From: Peptostreptococcus porci
GTDB lineage: Bacteria > Bacillota > Clostridia > Peptostreptococcales > Peptostreptococcaceae
Length of the DNA: 64,000 nucleotides
NCBI RefSeq assembly: GCF_009695815.1
Contig: NZ_VUNE01000004.1
Location: forward strand, 1 to 64,000
Direction: 5' to 3'
The stretch's first letter is position 1; every line of letters starts with the position of its first letter. The notes beneath the pieces were generated by a model. That model was given only the letters and a program-made list of their open reading frames with translations, was not told where the DNA came from and ran no database searches. The translations under genes and the position numbers were made by a program. Positions 7,734 to 15,830 of the stretch are shown here, one piece after another.

Positions 7734-10169
7734 TTATTTATGGTACGAAAACTCTCTGTATTTTTCAGCCGTTGCTATAAAGTAGCATCCAAAAAATATT
7801 ATAAAAGGAACAAAAGAGAGTACTACTAATTTATAATAATTTATGTATAGCTCTGTATTACTAAAAACTTTTTTCAAAAATAAATAATCGTCCAGTATTT
7901 TGTACAGTGTTAATGATAAAGTAATAATTGATGAGATAAGCCCATATTTCAAGCCTTCTAAAATATACATTTTTCTTACAGTAGCTCTTGAAGCCCCTAC
8001 ACATCTCATCACTAAATTTTCATTTTTTCTCATTAAAAATATTATTTTCAGTGATGAGAAAATTGAAAATACTGATACCAAGCCAGTATAAATCAAATTT
8101 GTATATATTTCAAAAAAAATCTCTTTTTCACGGTTTTGTTCATCTCTTTCACTATTTATATCATTAAATTCATACTCACTGCCTATTAATTTTCTTAAAT
8201 TTTCATAAATTATTTTCCTATTATCATCTGAATCAAAAGAAATACTATTGTATCGTATGTATCCATACATCTTTTCATATTCTTTTGGCTCAATGTAAAT
8301 ACCCGCTACCAATTCTCTATTTCTCAAATATGTACTTAATTTTGCTGAATCAACAAATCCAGCAACTTGAACTTTAATATCACTATATTTAATATTATCA
8401 CCTCTTTTAATCGGTATCCTTAGGGTAATATAATCTCCAGCATTCATTTTTGTGTATATATCTTCATATTTATTATTATATCTATAATAGAACTTATCTT
8501 TCAAATATACCTTTGGGAAGTTACTATCATCCTTTTTTATCGTATTATATATGATACTATTTTTTGTTAAATAACTTTTGTCAAAACATAATAAAGAAAA
8601 CTCAAACTCTTTATTTCTATTGAAATCGTTGTTGTATAATTTGCTAAATTCTCCTCCTTTACTTATATAAATAATATTAGAACTATTTATAGGTAATAAA
8701 TTTTTAATTGACCTCAATTTGCTCATTCTCAATATATCATTAGATGTAAAACCATAATCTGGAATATAATAATCATATTTATTAATTGAATAATTTCTAT
8801 TTGCATACATCGTTGATATTCCAGATTGGCTTGCATTACTATAACTATGTTCATACGCATTTTTCACATAAATATAATTTGATATCGGTAATGCCAAAAG
8901 TATTACCGGAACAATTAAATAAACGATATATTTTCTTAAATTAATACTAGAAACTTTTCTTATCACAGATTTCCTATTAATTAAAGAAACCATTATTATT
9001 CTATCAATCATTTTTTCAATAGAGCTTTTATTATTTGCAGCCATTCCACGATTGACTTTTAATAACTGGTAGATAAAGGCAATTAAAGCTGGTATCGTAA
9101 TTATCTTAAGTGTATATATAGAAAAATAAATATCGTAATGAATATGCTTAGGTATTATTTTAAACAAATCTGAACTCGCTAATGTATAGTTAGCATTATT
9201 AATTAGAAATAATGATAAAAGCAATCCCAAAATTGTTCCTATTAACAAAGCAAATATACCTATAACAATGCCTTCAGATGCCAGCAATAGCATTATTTGA
9301 TTTTTACTTCCTCCAACGACTCTCAACAATTTCATATCATCAATTCTTTTTTTTGAATAAATAATCATAGTGATTGTACTAAATATAATTCCTGAAAAAA
9401 CGAGATTTTCAAATCTTGGGTTATCAAGCTTTCTGTTACTTATGAAAGTAGTCGTCTGTAAAATATCTCTGTTAAAATTTAATTTTTCTGGATTTATGCC
9501 TAATAGAGCAATTAGTTTGTTAGTTTCATAATCCAAATTTTTATATTCACTATTAAAATTAATAAATACCTTGAATAACCTGTTTTTTTCTGAAATTATA
9601 TCACTATCGAGATTTACAAAATACTTGTCTTTTGAAGTATATCTCATTAATTTATTATCTAAAATCCCTACTACTTTTATCTTAACGCTCTTTTTATGTA
9701 AATTGGTAACGCCATTGTCATTTGTTTTGTAATATATGTCACCTTTTAAAACATCTCCGACCTTATATTTATTATTAATATTAAAAACTAGTGCTTCATT
9801 TTTATTTAATGGATACTTACCCTCTATTAATTTAATTTTATTTAAATCTAGAATACTCTTATTATAACCTTCAATCTCAGTAATTTTTCCATTATTTTCA
9901 TCAACAAAATTTTCGAACGATAAGGCATAAAATATACTTTTTACATTATCGGTGTTACTAATTTTTTTCAATTCTTCACTTGTAATACTTTCTCCTTTAC
10001 AGCCATATAAGGAACTATATTTTTTTTGAAACTGGTAGTGGTTTATATATTCACTATGCTCTGATAGCATTATTGCAAATGAACCAGCAACTGATATACT
10101 CATTATAAATATTACAAGTGAAATAATTTTTATATTACTTTTTAAATATGCCTTTAATAACTTTTTCAT
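7734..10169 (-). CDS. FtsX-like ABC transporter permease
   Basis: An 811-residue membrane protein with a helix at the N terminus (about 12-33), a large extracellular domain, and a first FtsX helix cluster (about 255-370). A second helix (about 410-430) is followed by another extracellular domain and a final FtsX cluster (about 690-800). The motifs MKLLRVVGGSKNQI and ENLVMRCVGASRATV are the coupling helices of the two FtsX domains. It partners with the downstream ATPase. Transport substrate unknown; this layout is common in peptide antibiotic resistance or lipoprotein handling. The AAAGGA ribosome site is 12 bases from the ATG. The promoter module at 10242-10308 is shared with the gene at 46991-49666. 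Confidence 0.85.
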   Translation of the reverse strand: MKKLLKAYLKSNIKIISLVIFIMSISVAGSFAIMLSEHSEYINHYQFQKKYSSLYGCKGESITSEELKKISNTDNVKSIFYALSFENFVDENNGKITEIEGYNKSILDLNKIKLIEGKYPLNKNEALVFNINNKYKVGDVLKGDIYYKTNDNGVTNLHKKSVKIKVVGILDNKLMRYTSKDKYFVNLDSDIISEKNRLFKVFINFNSEYKNLDYETNKLIALLGINPEKLNFNRDILQTTTFISNRKLDNPRFENLVFSGIIFSTITMIIYSKKRIDDMKLLRVVGGSKNQIMLLLASEGIVIGIFALLIGTILGLLLSLFLINNANYTLASSDLFKIIPKHIHYDIYFSIYTLKIITIPALIAFIYQLLKVNRGMAANNKSSIEKMIDRIIMVSLINRKSVIRKVSSINLRKYIVYLIVPVILLALPISNYIYVKNAYEHSYSNASQSGISTMYANRNYSINKYDYYIPDYGFTSNDILRMSKLRSIKNLLPINSSNIIYISKGGEFSKLYNNDFNRNKEFEFSLLCFDKSYLTKNSIIYNTIKKDDSNFPKVYLKDKFYYRYNNKYEDIYTKMNAGDYITLRIPIKRGDNIKYSDIKVQVAGFVDSAKLSTYLRNRELVAGIYIEPKEYEKMYGYIRYNSISFDSDDNRKIIYENLRKLIGSEYEFNDINSERDEQNREKEIFFEIYTNLIYTGLVSVFSIFSSLKIIFLMRKNENLVMRCVGASRATVRKMYILEGLKYGLISSIITLSLTLYKILDDYLFLKKVFSNTELYINYYKLVVLSFVPFIIFFGCYFIATAEKYREFSYHK

Positions 10170-10241
10170 AAGATTTATGTCCTTTCTTATTTTTAAAACA
10201 AGACTCCGATAAAATCGATTTCCAAAAATCTTGCTGAAATT

Positions 10242-10308
10242 ATTATACTATTTTTTTTAGAGTAAATTATCAATCTGTTATGAATGGTATAAAAAGTGTC
10301 ACAAACGG
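10242..10308 (-). promoter_or_regulatory. Promoter with two direct repeats (LytTR-like operator), copy A
   Basis: The minus strand carries CCGTTTGTGAC (10298-10308) and CCATTCATAAC (10277-10287), 21 bases apart start to start. They are followed 30 bases on by TATAAT (10242-10247). Nearly the same sequence with identical spacing lies at 49767-49833. Two direct repeats about two helix turns apart upstream of a weak -35 is the known layout of LytTR-family response regulator sites; that identity is an inference. Confidence 0.65.
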
Positions 10309-10344
10309 CACATTAGGATTTCTATCACAATTTCATTCTTCAAA

Positions 10345-10390
10345 ATAAAAAAGGGATTGCTTCTAATTAATAATAGTTGCCATCCCTTTT
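10345..10390 (-). terminator. Hairpin with T tracts, probable terminator
   Basis: AAAAGGGAT (10349-10357) pairs with ATCCCTTTT (10382-10390). The minus strand continues into TTTTTT, and the plus strand shows a short TTTT. It isolates the promoter at 10242-10308 from what lies to the right. Confidence 0.6.
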
Positions 10391-10437
10391 GTCCTGCCTT
10401 AATATTTAATTTGGATAAATCAAGAAAGGACCTCTCA

Positions 10438-10987
10438 TGAACAATAATATCATAGAAATAATATTAAATAAAGACAAAAACACTAATTATCAACGTGATT
10501 TTGACGACATTAATAATGAGTATATAATAACTGTCGAAAAAGCTGTAACACCGAAGTACTGACCGGTTTGCAATACAAAAATATACTATAAGGGAATTAG
10601 AACTCGAAGAGTTAGACATCCCATTTTAAAATGGTAATGTTGAATATCTAATCTGTGATATGTATAAACCATATTTTAACTATGTAAAAAAATGTTAATC
10701 CTAAAGATTGATACATATTTGAAGGGTTTATACAGGAAATATAATGATATTTATCAAGATAGGCTGTTTGAATTGAAGAAAGATAATCCTTATGCAAAGC
10801 TACGAATAGAAAAATAAAGGATTTAAAGAGGCATTCAAGAGGATTTAATGGCTTTACACATATTAGAAATAGATTTCTATTCTCTGAAAATGAAAATTCC
10901 ACTATCAGGAATTGTTCTCTTAAAATGAAGGATATTAGGCGATCACCTGGTAAAAAACGTGGAAAATATAAAAGAAGGAATATATAA
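10438..10987 (+). pseudogene. Decayed ISL3-family transposase
   Basis: An ATG at 10438 opens a frame of about 40 codons that stops in PKY*PVC, where intact transposases have the first Cys of a CPxC zinc motif. The frame continues as YYKGIRTRRVRHPIL, the typical ISL3 N-terminal zinc region. After a frameshift come ICDMYKPYFN (10654-10680 area) and, after a large deletion, FNGFTHIRNRFLFSENEN (about 10846-10900), which matches the ISL3 C-terminal region. The end reads SPGKKRGKYKRRNI before a stop near 10985. The catalytic middle is mostly missing, so the copy is dead. I could not identify terminal inverted repeats. Confidence 0.75.
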
Positions 10988-11030
10988 TATATTTATATTA
11001 TTAACTAAAGTATGATTTATCCCTAAATTA

Positions 11031-11062
11031 CTTAATAACCTGCAAAAATGCAGGTTATTAAG
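11031..11062. repeat. Perfect inverted repeat, 14-bp arms
   Basis: CTTAATAACCTGCA (11031-11044), loop AAAA, then the exact reverse complement (11049-11062). No T run follows on either strand, so it is not a standard intrinsic terminator. It could be a relic of the insertion element next to it. 11063-11199 shows nothing else I can name. Confidence 0.75.
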
Positions 11063-11199
11063 ATAATAAAGTATCATTTTTTTGATTAATTTCTCAAAAT
11101 TAAAACACTAAAATATATTTTTTTACAAAAACCGATGTTTTTCTGTTTTTATTTTAGCCAAACCCTCAAAGTTGTCCCCCAAAGTTTTTGGAGTTTCCC

Positions 11200-11346
11200 T
11201 CAAAGTGTTTGATTATCCATTTTTTTTAATAGCGCTGATGGTGTAGTTCTTAAAACTGGTGTATTAATTATACTGTTTTCTTTATCACTAATTAAATTTT
11301 TTAAATCTCTTGAAGTATTTTCATTATCATTTAAGCTCTTAATATC
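11200..11346 (-). other. In-frame continuation beyond the stop of the exported protein gene
   Basis: After the TAA at 11347-11349 the same frame stays open for 48 more codons to a TGA at 11200-11202. The peptide reads DIKSLNDNENTSRDL and so on, ending KKMDNQTL, with composition like the preceding protein. The upstream gene was therefore probably longer and has been cut by a single stop codon, or the stop is suppressed. Confidence 0.6.
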
Positions 11347-11910
11347 TTAATCAGAAAAATTTGATGAAATAATCTGACTCATTATATCAAGTAAATCTAT
11401 CTTATCAAAATCCACATTTTTAGTTAAATCATTCAAATTTTCAGATAAAAATTTAATATTTTCTTTCTTTGAAACCTGACCATTTTTTTTATTATTTATC
11501 AGATAATTACTAAGCTGAGCTTCCTTAAAAACTGTATCAACGAAACCTCCATCAAAATCTATTAATGCTTTTGACCTATTTAAATATTCTAATAAAGAAA
11601 TTTGCATTTTCAGCTTATCTACATCTGATAAATTAGGATACTTTTTATCAAAATATGAAACCAAACCATCTTCACGATTAAAAGCTTCATCCCATAAAAT
11701 ATTGTATTTTTTACCAATATCATATAAGGTTAGATTTTCTTTTAATAGTTCATCTCTTTGCTTTTCATACTTATATACCTCAGATGTGTCCAAGCTTTGA
11801 TTTAATGTTTCACGAGATTCTATTTCATCAGAATAGGAAATAGAAAAAAAAGAAACCATAGAAATCAATATGCTCACAGAAACTAACGAACCTACAATCT
11901 TGTTTTTCAT
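11347..11910 (-). CDS. Exported protein of unknown function, probably truncated
   Basis: 187 residues. The N terminus is a signal peptide: MKNK, then a hydrophobic core (IVGSLVSVSILISMVSFF), then a polar region from about residue 29. The mature part is helical, charged and rich in Lys, Asp and Leu, with no cysteine. AAGGAGG sits 8 bases before the ATG. The frame goes on for 48 codons past the stop (see 11200-11346). I do not recognise the family. It lies between two transposase relics, in a region with FtsX permeases, so it may belong to a decayed antimicrobial-peptide-related locus. That link is speculative. Confidence 0.65.
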   Translation of the reverse strand: MKNKIVGSLVSVSILISMVSFFSISYSDEIESRETLNQSLDTSEVYKYEKQRDELLKENLTLYDIGKKYNILWDEAFNREDGLVSYFDKKYPNLSDVDKLKMQISLLEYLNRSKALIDFDGGFVDTVFKEAQLSNYLINNKKNGQVSKKENIKFLSENLNDLTKNVDFDKIDLLDIMSQIISSNFSD

Positions 11911-11978
11911 ATTTATTCCTCCTTATCACAAATTACGATAGAATAAAATAAATTTTAAGCAATCTATATTTTGACGCT

Positions 11979-12007
11979 AATTTATCATATTAATTTATAT
12001 TTGTCAA
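11979..12007 (-). promoter_or_regulatory. Promoter of the exported protein gene
   Basis: The minus strand reads TTGACA (12002-12007), a 17-base spacer, then TAAATT (11979-11984), about 70 bases before the ATG at 11910. Confidence 0.55.
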
Positions 12008-12106
12008 TATTTTTTTTAAAAATGTAGTGTCAACTTTTTATGGAGTTTTTTCATCCTAATTTCCAAAACAGCTAATTTTCGTTCCTCCTATTGATTTAAC
12101 TACTTT

Positions 12107-12470
12107 TTATGATGGACTAGATTCGTCGAAGATGAAGTTTGGATTATCGAAGATATCCCAAGTTATTTTTCCTCTTCTATCTACAATATTTTCTAATTCT
12201 TTATTTTTTTCCCTCAAAAATTCTTTTATCTATTTTTTTTCCCATTCTTCTTATACACTCTTAAATAGCTTAATTTTCCAAGTGTTTCTTTTCCCCATCC
12301 CATCGGAGGCCTACTAAATCGTTCTGATAATACATGACTTATTTGACCCTCTGTACAGCTTCCTGGCACTTCTAACGTATATCTCTATTCACTATCCCTT
12401 CCCAGTTGTTTATTATGTATTTACATACATTTTCAAATCTTTTCTTTGAACTTTCATCTTCAAATGCTGG
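12107..12470 (-). pseudogene. C-terminal fragment of an ISLre2-family transposase
   Basis: Three frames are needed to read it. First comes PAFEDESSKKRFENVCKYI followed by INNWEGIVNRDIR (12470 to about 12385). Next is LEVPGSCTEGQISHVLSERF followed by SRPPMGWGKETLGKLSYLRV. Last is an IKEFLREKNKELENIVDRRG tail ending at 12107. The GSCTEGQISHVLS..RPMGW block is diagnostic of the ISLre2 (UPF0236) transposases. The N-terminal three quarters are gone and two frameshifts are present, so it is inactive. Confidence 0.75.
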
Positions 12471-12535
12471 TTTTTAAAAAATATATGTCCAAGGTTTATC
12501 CCTGTATCTATTATAGCTACTTTCAATTTTTTCAT
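12413..12535 (-). pseudogene. N-terminal stub of a subtilisin-like (S8) peptidase
   Basis: The ATG is 3 bases after the stop of the FtsX permease gene. The first residues are MKKLKVAIIDTGINLGH, where VAIIDTGI matches the catalytic Asp region of S8 peptidases. After about 20 codons the sequence turns into the ISLre2 fragment in another frame, and the 40-codon frame then stops. The element probably interrupted or replaced the rest of the peptidase. An S8 peptidase directly behind an FtsX permease suggests a peptide maturation or resistance locus that has been lost. The call rests on a short match. Confidence 0.55.
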
Positions 12536-12537
12536 AC

Positions 12538-15027
12538 TTAGTTCTTACTCCTATTAGTTTTATAAAATAATACAAGTAAAAGTGGTATAATATTAACTAA
12601 ACATATACCTATGAAATTTGTATAATTATATATATTTTTTATACCCTCATAGGAAATACCTCTACTGTAATACACAAAATCTTGTGATAATTTAGATAGA
12701 ACAAATGTCCCTAATATTAATAAAACAGACAATAGTATCCATTCTAATATCAATATTTTATATATCTGCTTTTTACTAGCACCTAATTTTCTAATGGTTA
12801 ATATATCATTTTTATTTATCTCATATAGTGATGATATACTATTAGCTGCAAAAAATAATATTGCTACAACTAAAGATACAATAACGGATATACTGAACAC
12901 CATTTTTCTACTATTAATTTGACTTATTTGATTAGTTTCACTTCTTACATTTCTTGTTATTATGTTTTTTCTACCAATAAAAACTTTATCAACCTCTTTA
13001 TACAAGTTGTCTATGTTATATCCATTTGACATATATATATTCAAATTTCTATAATCATATGTTTTGTATATATCATTGAACTTATTATCTGTTATAATTA
13101 TATTCAATGATGGATTAGTTCTTTCTCTAGTGTTTTCAAAATATGAGCCATATGCTATTCCCACAACTTTAAATTGATTTATTTTATATTTATTAAAATC
13201 ATCGTTTAAATTATAGTAACTATTTTCAATAATCTTAGACTTTGGAGTCATAATCTTCAAAGTATCTCCAACCTTTATGTCTATTACATTTTCTCCATAA
13301 GGAAGATTTTTAAAATTATTTTTATCTGTTTTTGGTATTACTAGAATTGCATTATTCCCCTTCTTCAAAGCTTCTAGATTAAAATTGCCACTCGTTTTAA
13401 AATTCTTCAACTGTTTAAAAGAATTGTCATTATATGCCCTTACACTTCCTTTAACAATTCTTTTATGAAGATTTTTATTTGTTCCCATATACTCTTTCCA
13501 ATAATTATCCTTTGAATTTTCATTGAGATTAGAAAAGTATTTATTGTTTACTTTCCATTGATCTTGAAGTATAATTTTTCCTGGTATTAATCTGCTATGA
13601 TCGATACTCTTTATACCATCAACTTTTTTAAGTTTATTTAAATCTTCTCTTGATATTGATTTATTTAAATTATTATCTGTTGCCGCAACCTTTATGTCAG
13701 AATAGGAATACATATCCCACACCATCATTTTTTCTTGTTCTGCACTTAAGAAATCATTAAATCGAATTAGCAAAAAATAAGAGGATAGCATGGATAGCGT
13801 TACTACCATAATTAATATTGTAGATATATCCTTAATAATATAATTTAGATATATATTCCTAGTAAATTTATATTTTTTCTTCAAATTATAACTAGTTATT
13901 ATTCCAGAGACTATATTATTATTTTTAATCTTTATATAAATAAGGAAAGAAATAATAACTACAAATAATAACATTACTAAAAGACTTAAAAAAATCTGTT
14001 TATTGTTAACAATTAAATTTAGGTTTGCAGTACTATTATGTAGATATATATTCTCTGTATTGATGAATTTTATTTTTCTAACAACGGCTTTGGTAAAGAT
14101 GTCGTTTATTAAAAATCCTAATGGAATAGCAGATATATATAGCATAATCAATTCATACAAAATGCTCTTAAATACAAAAAATTTATTTGCACCTAATGCT
14201 TTTATAAGCGAATATATCTTAATTCTTTCTCGAATACTCATATTAATAATAGAATAAATAATTAATATGCATAATATTGAAAAAACTATTCCTTTAAAAA
14301 TATTATTGATATCCAGAGAAGTGCTTAAATTCTCATTCATTTCTTCTGGTGAAGACGCATTCATAATAATATTTCTTTTATCTATTCCATATTTCTTCTC
14401 ATATCTATTCAAAACTGAATATAAATCCGTCCCTTTCTTATATTCTAATTTTATTTTGAATTTGTTACTTTTATTAAAATTAATATCTTTATATATGACT
14501 TTTAGTCCAATATTTTTATTTGCAGGTATATCATTGATTATCCCACAAATATTACATTTCTCATTTATTATATTCCCTTTTTCATTTTTATAAACAACAT
14601 TCACTTCTTGATTAATATTTGGCTTTAAACCCAAATATTCTAATGTCCACTTTTCTAAAATGATATCGTTTTTCTTTTGGAAAAAGTTGCCAACAATAAA
14701 TTTTGATGTTGATAATAAGTTATCATAATTAGTTCCAATTACTTGATATAAATATTTTTCATCCTTCGATACTCCTATAAAATTTTCTAAGCCTAAATTA
14801 CTAATATTTTTATCTTTTTCTATATTAGAATATTGTTTGGAATTTGAATTAGCTATTATAATGTTGTATGGACTATTCTGATATTTTTTTTGCAGCGTTT
14901 CTATATTAGATATAGTTTCTATTAGAGAGTTAGAAATTATAATAATAGCAATACAAACTAAAAAAGAAAAATAAATAAAAAACGATTTAATTTTATTACC
15001 ACGAATATATTTTAATACAAAACGCAT
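12538..15027 (-). CDS. FtsX-like ABC permease without an adjacent ATPase gene
   Basis: 829 residues with the same plan as the other large permeases here: an N-terminal helix (about 14-36), an extracellular domain, an FtsX cluster (about 245-365), a second helix near 395-415, another extracellular domain and a final cluster (about 715-820). The coupling-helix motifs are KIYSLIKALGANKFFV and DILTIRKLGASKKQI. GGGGGAG is placed 9 bases before the ATG. No nucleotide-binding partner is encoded beside it. It may use the ATPase at 7011 or 60231, or be left over from a larger operon whose neighbours have decayed. The reading frame is intact. Confidence 0.8.
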   Translation of the reverse strand: MRFVLKYIRGNKIKSFFIYFSFLVCIAIIIISNSLIETISNIETLQKKYQNSPYNIIIANSNSKQYSNIEKDKNISNLGLENFIGVSKDEKYLYQVIGTNYDNLLSTSKFIVGNFFQKKNDIILEKWTLEYLGLKPNINQEVNVVYKNEKGNIINEKCNICGIINDIPANKNIGLKVIYKDINFNKSNKFKIKLEYKKGTDLYSVLNRYEKKYGIDKRNIIMNASSPEEMNENLSTSLDINNIFKGIVFSILCILIIYSIINMSIRERIKIYSLIKALGANKFFVFKSILYELIMLYISAIPLGFLINDIFTKAVVRKIKFINTENIYLHNSTANLNLIVNNKQIFLSLLVMLLFVVIISFLIYIKIKNNNIVSGIITSYNLKKKYKFTRNIYLNYIIKDISTILIMVVTLSMLSSYFLLIRFNDFLSAEQEKMMVWDMYSYSDIKVAATDNNLNKSISREDLNKLKKVDGIKSIDHSRLIPGKIILQDQWKVNNKYFSNLNENSKDNYWKEYMGTNKNLHKRIVKGSVRAYNDNSFKQLKNFKTSGNFNLEALKKGNNAILVIPKTDKNNFKNLPYGENVIDIKVGDTLKIMTPKSKIIENSYYNLNDDFNKYKINQFKVVGIAYGSYFENTRERTNPSLNIIITDNKFNDIYKTYDYRNLNIYMSNGYNIDNLYKEVDKVFIGRKNIITRNVRSETNQISQINSRKMVFSISVIVSLVVAILFFAANSISSLYEINKNDILTIRKLGASKKQIYKILILEWILLSVLLILGTFVLSKLSQDFVYYSRGISYEGIKNIYNYTNFIGICLVNIIPLLLVLFYKTNRSKN

Positions 15028-15296
15028 ATATTTTTACTCCCCCATTCTATTTTTTTAATTATTTCCCTACCAATTTTTCACACCTAGAATTTATATCAAA
15101 TAAAGAATTAAATATCGCCAAGATTAGCAAATTCTATTATTGACTTAAATATAACGCATAAATTAATGCATGTCAATTACTGCTCTATTTTTTTATTTCA
15201 AAAACTCCATACTTATTTTACACTAACTCTTATTCGAGGTGCATAACTAAAATCTATGTGCGAAGTTTAAGTAATTTATTCAAAAATACTTCTCGA

Positions 15297-15455
15297 TTAT
15301 TTATAAACAGTTCCATTTTCACCAACAAAAAAAGTAATTCTATTATTAAAACTAAAATCTTCTAGATGTTTTAATGCATCTATATTTCTTAAATACGAAT
15401 CTTTGGGAATTATATCCCAATCAATATGTACTTTCCGAATATAATTATCGTTCAA
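15297..15455 (-). pseudogene. N-terminal stub of an AAA-family ATPase
   Basis: A TTG start preceded by AAAAGGAGAAC opens 52 codons ending FFVGENGTVYK and stop. The sequence YIRKVHIDWDIIPKDSYL and the end RITFFVGENGT match the start of small AAA ATPases that normally continue as VGENGSGKST. The frame thus breaks inside Walker A. With no P-loop lysine it cannot bind ATP. 15028-15296 shows no other gene. Confidence 0.65.
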
Positions 15456-15484
15456 TTTGTTCTCCTTTTCAATAGCTACATAAT

Positions 15485-15604
15485 TTATTGATATAAACTT
15501 AATATGTAATTTACCATATTTTCATCAACCAGTTTCTTATATCTAAAAACTTTATATCCTATCAGTTGCTTCAATGTTTCTTGATAAAAATCTTCGTTAT
15601 CCAT
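15485..15604 (-). CDS. Small reading frame of unknown function, 39 codons
   Basis: ATG to TAA, with GAGGTG 11 bases before the ATG. The peptide begins MDNEDFYQETLKQLIGYKV and ends ILSLYQ; it is charged and has no membrane segment. It lies 29 bases upstream of the broken AAA ATPase on the same strand and probably belonged to that operon. It may be complete or itself a remnant. No family recognised. Confidence 0.35.
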   Translation of the reverse strand: MDNEDFYQETLKQLIGYKVFRYKKLVDENMVNYILSLYQ

Positions 15605-15642
15605 CTAATTTTAATCACCTCAAGAAAATTTTTTTATATTTG

Positions 15643-15674
15643 AAAAAGTGGCATGAATAAATCCATACCACTTT
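15643..15674 (-). terminator. Probable terminator of the lysS operon
   Basis: On the minus strand AAAGTGG-TATG pairs with CATG-CCACTTT, followed by TTTTC. It lies 157 bases after the lysS stop; the stretch 15675-15830 shows no convincing gene. Confidence 0.6.
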
Positions 15675-15830
15675 AACGCTATTTTTTGACCATGAATTCG
15701 CTTTTAATTTGCGTAGGTGTAATCACCTCAATGACGAAAACTCAAGTGATTTATCAGACGAACAACCCATTATTCCATACTACTAAATACTCTTTGTGTC
15801 AAAAATGTTGTCTTTTTGATTTACGAAGTC

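Noticed and set aside
10648-10902. An 84-codon minus-strand frame
   Set aside because: It is the antisense shadow of the ISL3 transposase relic and has no ribosome site.
11163-11206. Three CCCYCAAAGT motifs that might be an insertion-element end
   Set aside because: Spacings are irregular (13 and 21) and no matching inverted copy was found at the other side of the ISL3 relic.
12132-12317. A 61-codon plus-strand frame
   Set aside because: It lies antisense to the ISLre2 transposase fragment and has no ribosome site.
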